Positions 41,901 to 54,004 are shown, numbered from the stretch's first letter. The stretch: DNA of 64,000 nucleotides from Corynebacterium gerontici (GCF_003813985.1 NZ_CP033897.1:1178001-1242000); one strand, 5' to 3'. The notes: a model not told the origin generated them from the sequence alone. Numbers and translations: made by a program.

Positions 41901-42005
41901 CTTTTCCAAATATGGCATGGGTTACACTGTCTGTCAAGGGCTCAATTGAGCGGAAGTGTAGCCTCACTCCGAACACCAAACTCGACCAAGCACAGGAATG
42001 CGAAG

Positions 42006-42593
42006 ATGAATGCCACGCAACGCCAATCGGAGATCGCCGATCACGCCATGCGCCTGTTTGCCACACGCGGCTACGAGGCAACCTCGATGCGCGACCTCGC
42101 CGAGGCCGTAGGCGTCCGGGCCGCAAGCCTCTACAACCACTTTTCCTCGAAGCACGAGATCATCTTTTTCATTGCCATGCGCTCCATGCGCGAATTGACT
42201 CGCCTTCAACAGGACACACTCGCCGGCGAAAGTAATCCTGCACGGCAATTGGAGTTGGCGATGGCAGCCCACATCCATTTCCACGCCACCCACAAAGAAG
42301 ACATTCAGGTCACCCTCCAAGCCCTCAAAGCCCTGCAACAGGATGCCCGCTCAGAGCTCCTTGCTTTTCGACGCTCCTATGTGTACACATGGACCGAGAT
42401 CTTGAAAGCCGGTGTGCGCAACGGCCAATTCGATTGCCCCAATCCTAAGCTCAGCGCCTACGCACTCATTGACATGGGCATAGGCGTTTCTACCTGGTAC
42501 AACCCAGAGGGCCCCCAAACGCTCGAACAGATCAAGCAGTACTATTCACAGCTCGCACTACGCACGGTGAGCAATCCACTGGGCTCGGGATAG
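42006..42593 (+). CDS. TetR-family regulator, likely of the beta-oxidation operon
   Basis: A 195-residue protein with an N-terminal TetR helix-turn-helix (about 5-52): IADHAMRLFATRGYEATSMR, then LAEAVGVRAASLYNHFSSKH. The C-terminal ligand domain contains HIHFHATHKEDIQVTLQALK. Divergent to the acyl-CoA dehydrogenase operon, as FadR-type acyl-CoA sensors usually are. The start at ATG 42006 (MNATQRQSEIAD) fits the family better than the one 20 codons upstream. A copy of the dispersed word is inside the gene at 42363-42373. Its ligand is inferred, not shown. Confidence 0.87.
   Translation: MNATQRQSEIADHAMRLFATRGYEATSMRDLAEAVGVRAASLYNHFSSKHEIIFFIAMRSMRELTRLQQDTLAGESNPARQLELAMAAHIHFHATHKEDIQVTLQALKALQQDARSELLAFRRSYVYTWTEILKAGVRNGQFDCPNPKLSAYALIDMGIGVSTWYNPEGPQTLEQIKQYYSQLALRTVSNPLGSG
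42363..42373 (+). repeat. Dispersed word core GCTTTTCGACG, copy 8
   Basis: An 11-base core match inside the TetR gene, reading AFRRS in the protein. Confidence 0.75.
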
Positions 42594-42598
42594 AAAAA

Positions 42599-42626
42599 GA
42601 CACCACCGTGTGAAAACGGTGGCGTC
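42599..42626. terminator. Bidirectional terminator between the TetR gene and sufT
   Basis: GACACCACCGT pairs with ACGGTGGCGTC (one mismatch, 6-base loop). The A run before it gives a T run on the minus strand, so it can end sufT transcripts as well. The last bases of its right arm are the first bases of a dispersed-word copy. Confidence 0.75.
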
Positions 42627-42634
42627 GAAAAGCT
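42623..42634 (-). repeat. Dispersed word AGCTTTTCGACG, copy 9
   Basis: A 12-base match read on the minus strand, directly after the sufT stop codon and merging with the terminator stem. Confidence 0.8.
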
Positions 42635-42639
42635 CCTGC

Positions 42640-43017
42640 CTACACGGAGAAGCCGAGGGCGCGAAGTTGCTCGCGGCCATCTTCGGTGATCATGTGCGGA
42701 CCCCATGGAGGCATCCACACCCAGTTTAGCGTGAGCGAATCGGCGATCTTGTTGCCAACCACTGCTTGCTGCGCCTGATCCTCAAGCACATCGGTCAAGG
42801 GGCAAGCCGGCGAGGTCAGCGTCATATTCACATGCGCGTGCGTCTCGTTTTCCATCCAAATGTCGTAGACCAAACCCAGATCCACCACATTGATGCCCAG
42901 CTCCGGGTCGATCACATCGCGGAGGTATTCCTCCACATCAGATGCCTTAGCCAAATCCGCCTCGGACTGCTCCGGGCGATGAGGCTCAACGTTATCCAGT
43001 GCGTTCTCTTCGCTCAT
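42640..43017 (-). CDS. sufT: SufT-like Fe-S assembly factor (DUF59/MIP18 family)
   Basis: A 125-residue maturation factor that helps deliver Fe-S clusters. The MIP18 core is VEEYLRDVIDPELGINVVDLGLVYDI, given here as adjoining DPELGINVVDLGLVYD, followed by TLTSPACPLTDVLE with the conserved Cys. The C-terminus carries WVWMPPWGPHMITEDGREQL. It is the last gene of the suf operon and directly abuts sufU (no spacing). Confidence 0.93.
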   Translation of the reverse strand: MSEENALDNVEPHRPEQSEADLAKASDVEEYLRDVIDPELGINVVDLGLVYDIWMENETHAHVNMTLTSPACPLTDVLEDQAQQAVVGNKIADSLTLNWVWMPPWGPHMITEDGREQLRALGFSV

Positions 43018-43470
43018 TTACTGCTCCTTCGATTCGAGAGCCTCAGACGTTGCCGCCTGAAACGCCTTCCACCCTAACAACGCGCATTTCACGCGAGCCG
43101 GGTACTTTGCCACACCCGAAAACGCGATGCCGTCACCGATGAGCTCATCATCACCCTCAACTTTGCCGCGAGAGGTAATCATTCGCTCAAATTCGGCGAG
43201 CTTTTCCATGGCCTTATCCACCGGCTGGCCCACGATTTCCTCGGCCATCACGGAAGTCGATGCCTGGGAGATCGAACACCCCTCAGCGTCGTAGGACACG
43301 TCCTCGACGGTGCGGCCATCCTCGGAGAGGTGTACCCGCAATGTGATCTCGTCGCCACAGGAAGAATTCACGTGGTGCACCTCGGCGCCGAAATCTTCGC
43401 GCAAGCCAGCGTGGTGAGGGTTCTTATAGTGATCCAAGATCACTTCTTGGTACATGGATTCCAAATTCAT
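43018..43470 (-). CDS. sufU: SufU-type sulfur acceptor / zinc-binding scaffold
   Basis: A 150-residue protein that takes sulfur from SufS for cluster assembly. The NifU-N fold has its three conserved cysteines: NSSCGDEITL near residue 38, AEGCSISQAS near 66 and VKCALLGWKAF near 128, with the acidic zinc ligand in the first. Between sufS (three bases away) and sufT. Confidence 0.95.
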   Translation of the reverse strand: MNLESMYQEVILDHYKNPHHAGLREDFGAEVHHVNSSCGDEITLRVHLSEDGRTVEDVSYDAEGCSISQASTSVMAEEIVGQPVDKAMEKLAEFERMITSRGKVEGDDELIGDGIAFSGVAKYPARVKCALLGWKAFQAATSEALESKEQ

Positions 43471-43473
43471 CGT

Positions 43474-45497
<2,024 letters not shown>

Positions 45498-45534
45498 GCG
45501 TATGTACTTCTTTCAGCGTGTTTGAGGTGTGCGT

Positions 45535-46719
45535 TTAGTGCGTCTTGGCTTTGAGGGTGTCGAGCTCGTCTGCGACACGGCGCTCCAACTCCTCGCGGAT
45601 GTCTGCCACTGGGATGCGGCCGATCACCTCTGAGAAGAACCCGCGCACGATGAGGCGACGTGCCTCCTCGGCGGGGATGCCACGGGAGCGCAGGTAGAAC
45701 TCCTGCTCATCATCAAAGCGACCAACGGTGGCTGCGTGCCCGGCACCGGCGATCTCGCCGGTCTCGATTTCGAGGTTTGGCACAGCGTCGGCGCGAGCAC
45801 CTTCGGTAAGCACCAGGTTGCGATTGGCCTCGTACGTGTCCGTGCCTTGGGCATCGGCGCGAATCAGCACGTCGCCCACCCATGCGGTACGTGCCTCTGG
45901 TTTATCGGAATTCTTATCCGCCTGGAGTGCGCCCTTGTACAGGACGTTGGATCGGCAGTTCGGGACGGCGTGATCCACCAGCAGGCGCTGCTCGAAGAAT
46001 TGTCCGTCGTCGGCAAAGTAGACGCCCAACATCTCGGCGTCGCCACCGGGGGCGGTGAAGCGAACACGAGGCACGATGCGCACCACCTCGCCGCCGAAAA
46101 CGGCAACGTTGTGACGCAGCACGGCGTCGCGCCCCAGCACTGCGGCCTGACCAGACAGGTGTACCGCATCATCATCCCAGGATGCGTCCACGATCACGGT
46201 GAGCTTGGCGTTATCGCCCACGATGAATTCAACATTGTCTGCATGAGTGCCTGAACCGGTGTAGCGCAGGTCCACGACGGCCTCAGCGCCCTGCTCCACG
46301 TCGATGACAAGGTGACCAAAGCTGGTCACGCCCTCACCTTGGCCCTGCACATGCACGGTGACGGGCTCGGTATTGCGAGAATCCTTGTCAAAGTGGACGT
46401 AGCGAGCCTTCTGCGCGGATGTGAATGCCTGCGCGCCCACGCGGTCCACAGCACCACCGGTGCGGCGCAGGCGATCGTCGTCAAGCTCAAGTACTTCTGC
46501 CTCAATCCCCTTGGCCGTCTCAGGAAGCGTGATCTCCACGTTGGGCAGTACGGCCTCGGCGAATTCGCCGTTGTGCAGGCCGCGAAGACGACGCAGCGGC
46601 ACAAACTGCCACACCTCGTCCTTGCCGTGGGGCACGTCGAAGTCAGCGACGTCGAAGGAGGTGAAAAGGTCGCCCTTATTGTTGTGGACGGTTGCGTTCT
46701 TTACTGTTGCATCGGCCAT
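45535..46719 (-). CDS. sufD: Fe-S assembly protein SufD
   Basis: Scaffold partner of SufB and SufC, 394 residues, mostly right-handed beta-helix. Typical stretches are ARYVHFDKDSRNTEP, GDAEMLGVYFADDGQFFEQR, the helical end FYLRSRGIPAEEARRLIVRG and FFSEVIGRIP. It begins five bases after the sufB stop. Confidence 0.95.
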   Translation of the reverse strand: MADATVKNATVHNNKGDLFTSFDVADFDVPHGKDEVWQFVPLRRLRGLHNGEFAEAVLPNVEITLPETAKGIEAEVLELDDDRLRRTGGAVDRVGAQAFTSAQKARYVHFDKDSRNTEPVTVHVQGQGEGVTSFGHLVIDVEQGAEAVVDLRYTGSGTHADNVEFIVGDNAKLTVIVDASWDDDAVHLSGQAAVLGRDAVLRHNVAVFGGEVVRIVPRVRFTAPGGDAEMLGVYFADDGQFFEQRLLVDHAVPNCRSNVLYKGALQADKNSDKPEARTAWVGDVLIRADAQGTDTYEANRNLVLTEGARADAVPNLEIETGEIAGAGHAATVGRFDDEQEFYLRSRGIPAEEARRLIVRGFFSEVIGRIPVADIREELERRVADELDTLKAKTH

Positions 46720-46724
46720 GTGGA

Positions 46725-48158
46725 CTAACCCACCGATCCTTCCATTTGCAGTTCAATCAAGCGGTTGAGCTCCAGTGCGTACTCCATTGGCAGCTCCTTG
46801 GCGATGGGCTCCACGAAACCTCGGACAATCATCGCCATGGCCTCATCCTCAGCGATGCCGCGGGACATCAGATAGAAGAGCTGCTCCTCAGATACCTGCG
46901 ACACGGTAGCCTCGTGGCCCAAGGAAACGTGATCATTGCGAATGTCGTTATACGGATACGTATCCGAACGCGAAATGTTGTCTACCAGCAGAGCGTCGCA
47001 CTCGACGTTGGAGGTGGAGTGGTGAGCGTTGGCGTTGATGCGTACCAGACCGCGATAGGCGGCGCGTCCGCCACCACGGGCCACGGACTTGGACACAATA
47101 TTGGAAGAGGTGTGCGGCGCCATGTGCGTCATCTTTGCGCCGGTGTCCTGGAACTGACCTTCGCCAGCGAACGCTACGGAGAGCACCTCGCCTTTGGCAT
47201 AGGGACCGGTCATCCACACAGCCGGGTACTTCATGGTGACTTTCGAACCGATGTTGCCGTCCACCCATTCCATGGTGGCGCCCTCTTCGCACTTGGTGCG
47301 CTTGGTCACCAGGTTGTAGACGTTGTTGGACCAGTTTTGAATCGTGGTGTAGCGGCAACGGCCGCCCTTCTTCACGATGATTTCCACCACCGCAGAGTGC
47401 AGCGAGTCCGACTTATAAATCGGAGCGGTGCAGCCCTCAACGTAGTGCACGTACGCATCCTCGTCGACAATGATGAGGGTGCGCTCAAACTGCCCCATGT
47501 TCTCAGTATTGATGCGGAAATATGCCTGCAGCGGGATCTCCACATGCACGCCCTTGGGCACATAAATGAACGATCCGCCCGACCACACTGCGGAGTTCAG
47601 TGCTGAGAACTTGTTATCACCGGCCGGAATGACGGTGCCGAAGTACTCCTTGAACAGCTCCTCGTGCTCGCGCAGAGCCGTGTCGGTATCAACGAAGATC
47701 ACGCCCTGACTTTCCAGGTCCTCGCGAATCTGGTGGTACACAACCTCGGATTCGTACTGAGCAGCAACACCGGCCACCAGGCGCTGCTTCTCAGCCTCGG
47801 GGATACCAAGCTTGTCGTAGGTGTTCTTAATATCCTCGGGGAGATCTTCCCAAGAGGTTGCTTGCTGCTCGGTGGAGCGCACGAAGTACTTAGTGTTGTC
47901 GAAGTCGATATCCGAGAGATCGGCACCCCAGGTGGGCAGCGGCTTCTTATCAAAGATGCGTAAAGCCTTGAGGCGCTGTTCCAGCATCCATTCCGGCTCG
48001 TTTTTCTTTGCCGAGATGTCTCGAACGACGTCCTCGCTCAAACCACGGCGCGCTGCAGCGCCGGCGGTGTCGGAATCGTGCCAGCCGTAGTTATATGGGC
48101 CGATGGACTCGATGATCTCGTCGTCGGTCTGCGGTGCATGTGACGTCGCTTGAGTCAT
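46725..48158 (-). CDS. sufB: Fe-S assembly scaffold SufB
   Basis: Main scaffold of the SufBCD complex. ATG 48158 ([14 protein letters not shown]) gives 477 residues, and AAGGAGCG lies upstream; the frame is open 27 codons further. Motifs: [43 protein letters not shown] with the conserved Cys, and [20 protein letters not shown]. It overlaps the sufR stop by four bases (ATGA). Confidence 0.97.
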   Translation of the reverse strand: MTQATSHAPQTDDEIIESIGPYNYGWHDSDTAGAAARRGLSEDVVRDISAKKNEPEWMLEQRLKALRIFDKKPLPTWGADLSDIDFDNTKYFVRSTEQQATSWEDLPEDIKNTYDKLGIPEAEKQRLVAGVAAQYESEVVYHQIREDLESQGVIFVDTDTALREHEELFKEYFGTVIPAGDNKFSALNSAVWSGGSFIYVPKGVHVEIPLQAYFRINTENMGQFERTLIIVDEDAYVHYVEGCTAPIYKSDSLHSAVVEIIVKKGGRCRYTTIQNWSNNVYNLVTKRTKCEEGATMEWVDGNIGSKVTMKYPAVWMTGPYAKGEVLSVAFAGEGQFQDTGAKMTHMAPHTSSNIVSKSVARGGGRAAYRGLVRINANAHHSTSNVECDALLVDNISRSDTYPYNDIRNDHVSLGHEATVSQVSEEQLFYLMSRGIAEDEAMAMIVRGFVEPIAKELPMEYALELNRLIELQMEGSVG

Positions 48159-48853
48159 GAACCGCTCCTTTCTTGGGGTGGATGTAGGTCTGTTCGTTTT
48201 GTGTTCACGATGGGTGTAATCGGGATATTGGTGGTGCACAGGTCATGTCCGTCCACGATGGAGGCCAGCGGTTGCACATGATGTCCAAGAAGCTGGGCAA
48301 TGGCCTGATGCTCGGCCTCGCACAACTGAGGAAACTCGGCCGCCACACCGGAAATGGGACAGTGATGCTGGCAGATCTGCACGCTATGCCCCGCATCGGT
48401 CAGAGTGGCCTCGTATCCATGTTCGCTGAAAGCGCGCACAAGTTCTTCCGCAACTTCACCAATGTTGGCGCCAGAGCTAGCAAGCTTTTCGACGCCACTG
48501 AGCAGCTCTTCCGCACGCTTTCGCGCGAACGCACGCACAGCTTCTTCACCGCCGGTTTCCTTCAGCGTTGTCAATGCCTGGTACGCGAGCTCGTCGTAGC
48601 CATGACCAAACTGTGCGCGACCGCGATCGGTGAGGCGATAGGTTTTCGCCGGCCTCCCGCGTCCCTTCTTAGCGCCCTTGTTTGGAGCAACCTCCGCGAG
48701 ACTGTCTGCGACCATGGCGTCGAGGTGTCTGCGGATACCAGTTGGCGTGAGGTTGAGTTCCTCCGCGATTGCGGAAGCGGAAATGGGGCCTACCTTGAGC
48801 ATCAAAGCCATGATTTGCTTGCGCGTTTCACCCTCGACGGTTCTTGACTCCAT
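48155..48853 (-). CDS. sufR: Fe-S cluster-sensing repressor SufR
   Basis: Winged-helix repressor of the suf operon, 232 residues from ATG 48853, which has AAGGAGG seven bases upstream. The frame continues to 48919 but those codons are not needed. The DNA-binding half reads [20 protein letters not shown], then [18 protein letters not shown]. The C-terminal half has the cluster ligands [18 protein letters not shown] (three Cys). Leads and presumably autoregulates sufR-B-D-C-S-U-T. Contains a dispersed-word copy. Confidence 0.93.
   Translation of the reverse strand: MESRTVEGETRKQIMALMLKVGPISASAIAEELNLTPTGIRRHLDAMVADSLAEVAPNKGAKKGRGRPAKTYRLTDRGRAQFGHGYDELAYQALTTLKETGGEEAVRAFARKRAEELLSGVEKLASSGANIGEVAEELVRAFSEHGYEATLTDAGHSVQICQHHCPISGVAAEFPQLCEAEHQAIAQLLGHHVQPLASIVDGHDLCTTNIPITPIVNTKRTDLHPPQERSGS
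48482..48494 (+). repeat. Dispersed word AAGCTTTTCGACG, copy 10
   Basis: Perfect copy, antisense inside sufR (GVEKLAS in the protein). Confidence 0.85.
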
Positions 48854-48932
48854 CGTTGCCACCTCCTTGTCGCGCATGTTCGGGTTTGGGTCAGACGCCT
48901 GGGCGGCCTGCTCCACCAAACACCTTTTAGCA

Positions 48933-48978
48933 ACACTAATATGTCGCTATTTCTTCCGCCAACATAGCCCACACTAAT
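48933..48978. promoter_or_regulatory. Two ACACTAAT repeats upstream of sufR
   Basis: ACACTAAT occurs at 48933-48940 and 48971-48978 in the gap between sufR and mptB. ACACT is also the half-site reported for mycobacterial SufR. A candidate SufR site only; the second arm TGTGA is not seen at the expected distance. Confidence 0.3.
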
Positions 48979-49084
48979 TCGAAATTCAGTTCTACTGCTC
49001 ACGCAACAACGGTGCCCGACACATCCGACTCCGTCGCGGCATGTGAGAAGGTGGCGCAAACCCTGAACCAACCACCGAGTTCGC

Positions 49085-49090
49085 TACGAT
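49085..49090 (+). promoter_or_regulatory. Candidate -10 box of leaderless mptB
   Basis: TACGAT lies seven bases before GTG 49098, with no ribosome-binding site between. Confidence 0.4.
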
Positions 49091-49097
49091 TGTCGAT

Positions 49098-50885
49098 GTG
49101 TCAGATGAACAACACCGCTTGCTCGAAGCGCTCAAGCGCCCGCTCAAAGCGCTGCGCCAAGAACTGCCGAGGATTGGCACTGCAGGTTCGCGTTCCACGC
49201 ACTTGCACGTTGATGTACCAGAACAGAGCGAGCAGCCCCAATCTGACACACATCTGGTTGTTGCCGTCACCGGGGCAGATTTACTCGATCCCGCCCACCG
49301 TGAACGAACGCAACGCGTGGGCAAAGCGCGACGTCTCGAAAAAAGCCTGAGTTATCAAGAGCTTCGGCGCTTCGCCATTGTTCGGTGGATGGGTACCGTT
49401 GGCGCACTGTTGTTGGGGCTCGGAGCACTTGGTGCGGGAGCCTTGCCTGTTCGCGACAACCCGTACAGTCAATACCCGCTCGGATCGCTCATGGGGCGGA
49501 TGCTCCAAACCTCAACCATTATCTGCTTTCTCGGAATTGGCATGCTGGTGCTCGCATGGTTGTTCATGGCTCCATTCAGCGGAGCGCTGTGGCGCCTGGG
49601 TCAACCGCGCACAGGCTTGGTTTCCACTTCGATGCTTCGGCGAACTTTTATTGCTTGGACGTTCCCCATCCTGCTCAGTGCCCCAATGTTTACGCAGGAT
49701 ATTTATTCTTATCTGGCCAACGGCAAAATCATTCGCCTCGGGCTTGATCCCTACAGTGCTGGCCCCATCGACCTGCTCGGCACCAATGATGTCCTGGCCA
49801 GAAGTGTGCCGTTTATTTGGGCACATTCTCCATCGCCTTACGGGCCGGTTGGGCTCGGCCTTGCCACAGTTATTAGTTGGGTCACCAACGACTCCATCGT
49901 CTGGGGCGTGGTTGCCCACCGGTGCGTATCAATTGCCGGTGTAATGCTGGCAGCCTGGGGTCTGCACCATTTAGCCCTTCGATGCAAGGTCACCCCTCAA
50001 GCCGCTTTTTGGCTGGGCATTTTGAACCCCATCAGCATCCTGCATCTCATCGGCGGCATTCACAACGAGGCCATCATGCTGGGCTGCATCATGGCCGGCT
50101 TTGAGTTCGGGCTTCGGGCGAGTGATCGCATCGCCATCGGCAGAACTCGAAGTGCTTTTTGGTTTGCACTCCTTGGCGGGTTCCTCATGAGCTGCGCTGG
50201 CATGGTTAAGGTCACCGGCTTCATCGGATTGGGATTCATCGGCATGGCATTCGCTCGCGCCCTGCACGCACGAGGCTGGTCGCATTGGCGCGCCATCACC
50301 TGCGCTGCCGTTGGCTATCTCGGCGTCCTCGTAGCAAGCATTGCCGTGGTGACGTTTGTGACCGGAATTCCCACAGGCTGGATCACCGGCCAAGGTGGCG
50401 CTGTTTCGATCCGTAGTTGGATGTCTATCACAACGGCCATCGGTGTCATCAGCGGTTGGTGGGGCATGGTCTTGGATTTGGGTGACCACACTGAAGCCAT
50501 ACTGCAGGTCACTCGTGCAGCGGGACTTGCCGTGGCCGCCGCATTCATGATTCGCATGTTGATCGCAACGTATCGTGGCACAATCGCCGCCATCGGCGGG
50601 CTCGGCGTTGCAACGTTTGTGCTCGTGATCTTCTTCCCGGTCGTCCACCCTTGGTACATGCTGTGGGCCATTGTCCCGCTCTCCGCGTGGGCAAACAGGG
50701 TGTTGTTCCGCTGGGCTGTGACCGCGTACTGCGCCCTGCTGAGCTTCTTCGTACTCCCCCGCGGGCTATCACTGCCCCCAGCCACCGTGCTATCAATCTA
50801 TTTCTTTGCGGCCCTCAGCTTTGTTGTCTCACTGATTTTTTTGCGGTGGCTATTCAACCGTCCCCGGCGGCGAGGAATACACTAG
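49098..50885 (+). CDS. mptB: Polyprenol-phosphomannose alpha-1,6-mannosyltransferase MptB
   Basis: GT-C membrane glycosyltransferase that starts the alpha-1,6-mannan backbone of lipomannan/lipoarabinomannan. The 595-residue protein has about 12-13 hydrophobic segments, an 80-residue cytosolic N-terminus and, in the first outside loop, the probable catalytic Asp in FTQDIYSYLANGKIIRLG. NPISILHLIGGIHNEAIMLG is a second family stretch. Same neighbour (sufR) and orientation as mptB of C. glutamicum. The symbol rests on this and the motif. Confidence 0.88.
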   Translation: MSDEQHRLLEALKRPLKALRQELPRIGTAGSRSTHLHVDVPEQSEQPQSDTHLVVAVTGADLLDPAHRERTQRVGKARRLEKSLSYQELRRFAIVRWMGTVGALLLGLGALGAGALPVRDNPYSQYPLGSLMGRMLQTSTIICFLGIGMLVLAWLFMAPFSGALWRLGQPRTGLVSTSMLRRTFIAWTFPILLSAPMFTQDIYSYLANGKIIRLGLDPYSAGPIDLLGTNDVLARSVPFIWAHSPSPYGPVGLGLATVISWVTNDSIVWGVVAHRCVSIAGVMLAAWGLHHLALRCKVTPQAAFWLGILNPISILHLIGGIHNEAIMLGCIMAGFEFGLRASDRIAIGRTRSAFWFALLGGFLMSCAGMVKVTGFIGLGFIGMAFARALHARGWSHWRAITCAAVGYLGVLVASIAVVTFVTGIPTGWITGQGGAVSIRSWMSITTAIGVISGWWGMVLDLGDHTEAILQVTRAAGLAVAAAFMIRMLIATYRGTIAAIGGLGVATFVLVIFFPVVHPWYMLWAIVPLSAWANRVLFRWAVTAYCALLSFFVLPRGLSLPPATVLSIYFFAALSFVVSLIFLRWLFNRPRRRGIH

Positions 50886-50891
50886 ATCCTC

Positions 50892-51824
<933 letters not shown>

Positions 51825-51827
51825 CGT

Positions 51828-52610
51828 ATGGACACCACTGATCATTCCTTGACTGCACTGAAGTTTCAGCCGGGTGCTTTTCGCCCGCATCCCCAGCGAG
51901 CCTCCGTCGCTACGATGCTGGCTGCGCAGGGCTGGATAGAGGCCAAGCTCTTCCTGCGTCATGGCGAACAGCTCCTCTTGAGCTTCATTATTCCCATTGC
52001 TGGCCTGCTAGCTCTGCATTTCCAGCCGGTGATCGACACCCACCTTGATCACGTTTTTCCCACCATGCTCGCGATGGCCGCGATGAGTTCTGGTTTCACC
52101 GGGCAAGCAATTTCCTTAGCGTTCGATCGACGCTACGGCGCGCTGAAGCGAACAGGAGCCTCCGGAGTGCCCGCCTGGACCATCGTGTTGGGAAAGATCC
52201 TTGGAGTTCTCGGCGTCAGCCTTCTCCAAATCGTGTTGCTCAGCCTTTGTGCGCTGGCGCTGGGCTGGGACGTATCCGGCGCGGGCATTGCCATCGGCTT
52301 AATTACCTTCTTCATCGGCGTGGCAATGTTCACCACGTTTGGGCTCCTCATGGGTGGATCACTCTCTTCCGAGCTCGTCCTCGGCTTTGCGAACCTCCTT
52401 TGGTTCGCCCTGATCGGCGTTGCCGCGGTGGTGATGATGCGTGACGGCGAGCCCCCGAGCATTGGCTTGGAACTGGTGCCCTCGGTTGCGCTTGCCGACG
52501 GCCTACGCGATGCCTTCAACGGCGTATTCCCCTGGATGCAAACGCTCATCATGCTGGGGTACAGCGCCATCGGCGTGCTCGGTGCCAACAAATGGTTCAA
52601 GTTCGCCTAA
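51828..52610 (+). CDS. ABC transporter permease
   Basis: A 260-residue ABC-2 type membrane subunit with about six hydrophobic segments (LLLSFIIPIAGLLALHF, MLAMAAMSSGFTGQAISLAF, VLGVSLLQIVLLSLCALALG, IGLITFFIGVAMFTTFGLL). It begins three bases after the ATPase stop. Substrate not known. In C. glutamicum the same pair also precedes ctaA, which suggests a link to cytochrome or heme biogenesis, not proven. Confidence 0.9.
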   Translation: MDTTDHSLTALKFQPGAFRPHPQRASVATMLAAQGWIEAKLFLRHGEQLLLSFIIPIAGLLALHFQPVIDTHLDHVFPTMLAMAAMSSGFTGQAISLAFDRRYGALKRTGASGVPAWTIVLGKILGVLGVSLLQIVLLSLCALALGWDVSGAGIAIGLITFFIGVAMFTTFGLLMGGSLSSELVLGFANLLWFALIGVAAVVMMRDGEPPSIGLELVPSVALADGLRDAFNGVFPWMQTLIMLGYSAIGVLGANKWFKFA

Positions 52611-52729
52611 GAGGCCTCGCACCCTTAAGGCTGTGTTTGATCCCACTGTACTGACTGTGGTGATATTCACCTCGGTGATTTTCCAGCTATTGCCGTGTTG
52701 GGGTGCGTATTCAGCCCGAGGCACTGGGG

Positions 52730-52735
52730 TAACAT
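52730..52735 (+). promoter_or_regulatory. -10 box of leaderless ctaA
   Basis: TAACAT lies seven bases before GTG 52743. Confidence 0.5.
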
Positions 52736-52742
52736 TTAGCCC

Positions 52743-53687
52743 GTGGCTAAGCAAAAAACTCAAGCAAAGCAACCATATTTGGATCGTCTCCAAACCTCGC
52801 GTATGCAGGCATTATTGGCGATGCTGCTGATGATCGCTCAGGGTGCAATCACGGTAACTGGCTCAATTGTGCGTGTGACGGGCTCGGGGCTGGGGTGTAA
52901 CACCTGGCCAAATTGCCATCCTGGCTCGCTGGTACCCGTAGACGGAGCCGCACCTTGGGTCCAGCAAATGATCGAGTTCGGCAATCGCCTCCTCACCTTC
53001 GTATTGGTGGCAATCGCGATCGCGCTAATGCTTTCTGTGCTCAATCGCCGTAAAGAGATTCTCTTCTACGCCATCGCTCAGATCGTTGGCATAGTGATTC
53101 AGGCAGTCATCGGCGGCATTTCTGTCCACCTCGACCTCAAATGGTGGGCCGTCGCACTTCACTTCCTGCCGTCCATGGTGTTGGTTTGGCTAGCTGCTGT
53201 GCTGTGGGTTCGAGTGCAAGAGCCCGATACGGGCATCAACCACACCGTGATCCCCCAAACCATCCGGTCCCTTGCCTTCGCCAGCGCCGTACTGTTGTCC
53301 ATCGTGTTGGTCACCGGAACCATGGTGACCGGTGCGGGCGTGCATGCTGGTGATACTGGTGTGGGCATGGAAGGGCGCCTGAATGTAGACCTGGGGTTGA
53401 TGGCGCATATCCACGCCTGGATCATGTACGTGTACCTCGCGGTCACCATCGTGCTCGTTGCGGCCCTGGTGGCAAAGAAGGCTCCGAAGCGCATGCAGAA
53501 GACCGGCTGGCTGCTCATTGTCATGATTGTGGTTCAGGCTGGCGTTGGCATCTTGCAGTTCCGCATGGGAGTGCCTCGTTGGACAATTCCAATCCACATT
53601 GGCTTGTGCTCCTTCGTGGTTGGTACCTGCGCAGTCCTATGGGCGTACGGCAAGACCCGCGTCCCTCGTGATACCCCCGTGCAGTAG
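52743..53687 (+). CDS. ctaA: Heme A synthase CtaA
   Basis: Oxidises heme O to heme A for cytochrome aa3 oxidase. The 314-residue membrane protein has about eight hydrophobic segments. The conserved extracellular loop GSGLGCNTWPNCHPGSLVP, with its Cys pair, is present, and the heme histidines can be placed in VALHFLPSM, AHIHAWIMYVYL and IPIHIGLCS. GTG start, apparently leaderless. It lies near ctaB, whose product supplies its substrate. Confidence 0.95.
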   Translation: MAKQKTQAKQPYLDRLQTSRMQALLAMLLMIAQGAITVTGSIVRVTGSGLGCNTWPNCHPGSLVPVDGAAPWVQQMIEFGNRLLTFVLVAIAIALMLSVLNRRKEILFYAIAQIVGIVIQAVIGGISVHLDLKWWAVALHFLPSMVLVWLAAVLWVRVQEPDTGINHTVIPQTIRSLAFASAVLLSIVLVTGTMVTGAGVHAGDTGVGMEGRLNVDLGLMAHIHAWIMYVYLAVTIVLVAALVAKKAPKRMQKTGWLLIVMIVVQAGVGILQFRMGVPRWTIPIHIGLCSFVVGTCAVLWAYGKTRVPRDTPVQ

Positions 53688-53763
53688 ACGCACGATTCCT
53701 GAACACACCGCCGCAGTACTTATTGCTCCGGCGGTGTTCTTGTTGGTGGCTTTACCCCTGCGC

Positions 53764-53769
53764 TACAGT
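53764..53769 (+). promoter_or_regulatory. Candidate -10 box of the 57-residue gene
   Basis: TACAGT lies seven bases before ATG 53777. Confidence 0.45.
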
Positions 53770-53776
53770 GACGTCA

Positions 53777-53950
53777 ATGGATTGGATGTTTTGGATTCCG
53801 CTCGTATGTGTGGCCTGCGCTGTCTACGTCACGGTTACTGAACTGCGCAGGGAAGCTCCTGCAGCATTAATTGGTTTGTGGGCGGCAGCCTGCTTAGTGT
53901 TCCCTGTGGTTGGTTTCCTCGCCTGGCTTTACTTTCGCCGCGAAGCATAA
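53777..53950 (+). CDS. Small membrane protein of 57 residues
   Basis: Two hydrophobic segments (MFWIPLVCVACAVYVTVTE and LIGLWAAACLVFPVVGFLAW) flank a short charged loop ELRREAP, with a positive end YFRREA. Likely real: it has a leaderless promoter and sits between ctaA and ctaB. It could be a small partner of an oxidase or of heme synthesis, but no function is known. Confidence 0.7.
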   Translation: MDWMFWIPLVCVACAVYVTVTELRREAPAALIGLWAAACLVFPVVGFLAWLYFRREA

Positions 53951-53967
53951 GGCCCCTTGAAATACAG

Positions 53968-53992
53968 AAGCCACTGCGATGTGCAGTGGCTT
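53968..53992. terminator. Bidirectional terminator between the 57-residue gene and ctaB
   Basis: AAGCCACTGC and GCAGTGGCTT form a perfect 10-base-pair stem with a 5-base loop, between two convergent genes. Confidence 0.8.
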
Positions 53993-54004
53993 GGAGCTGG
54001 TGGG

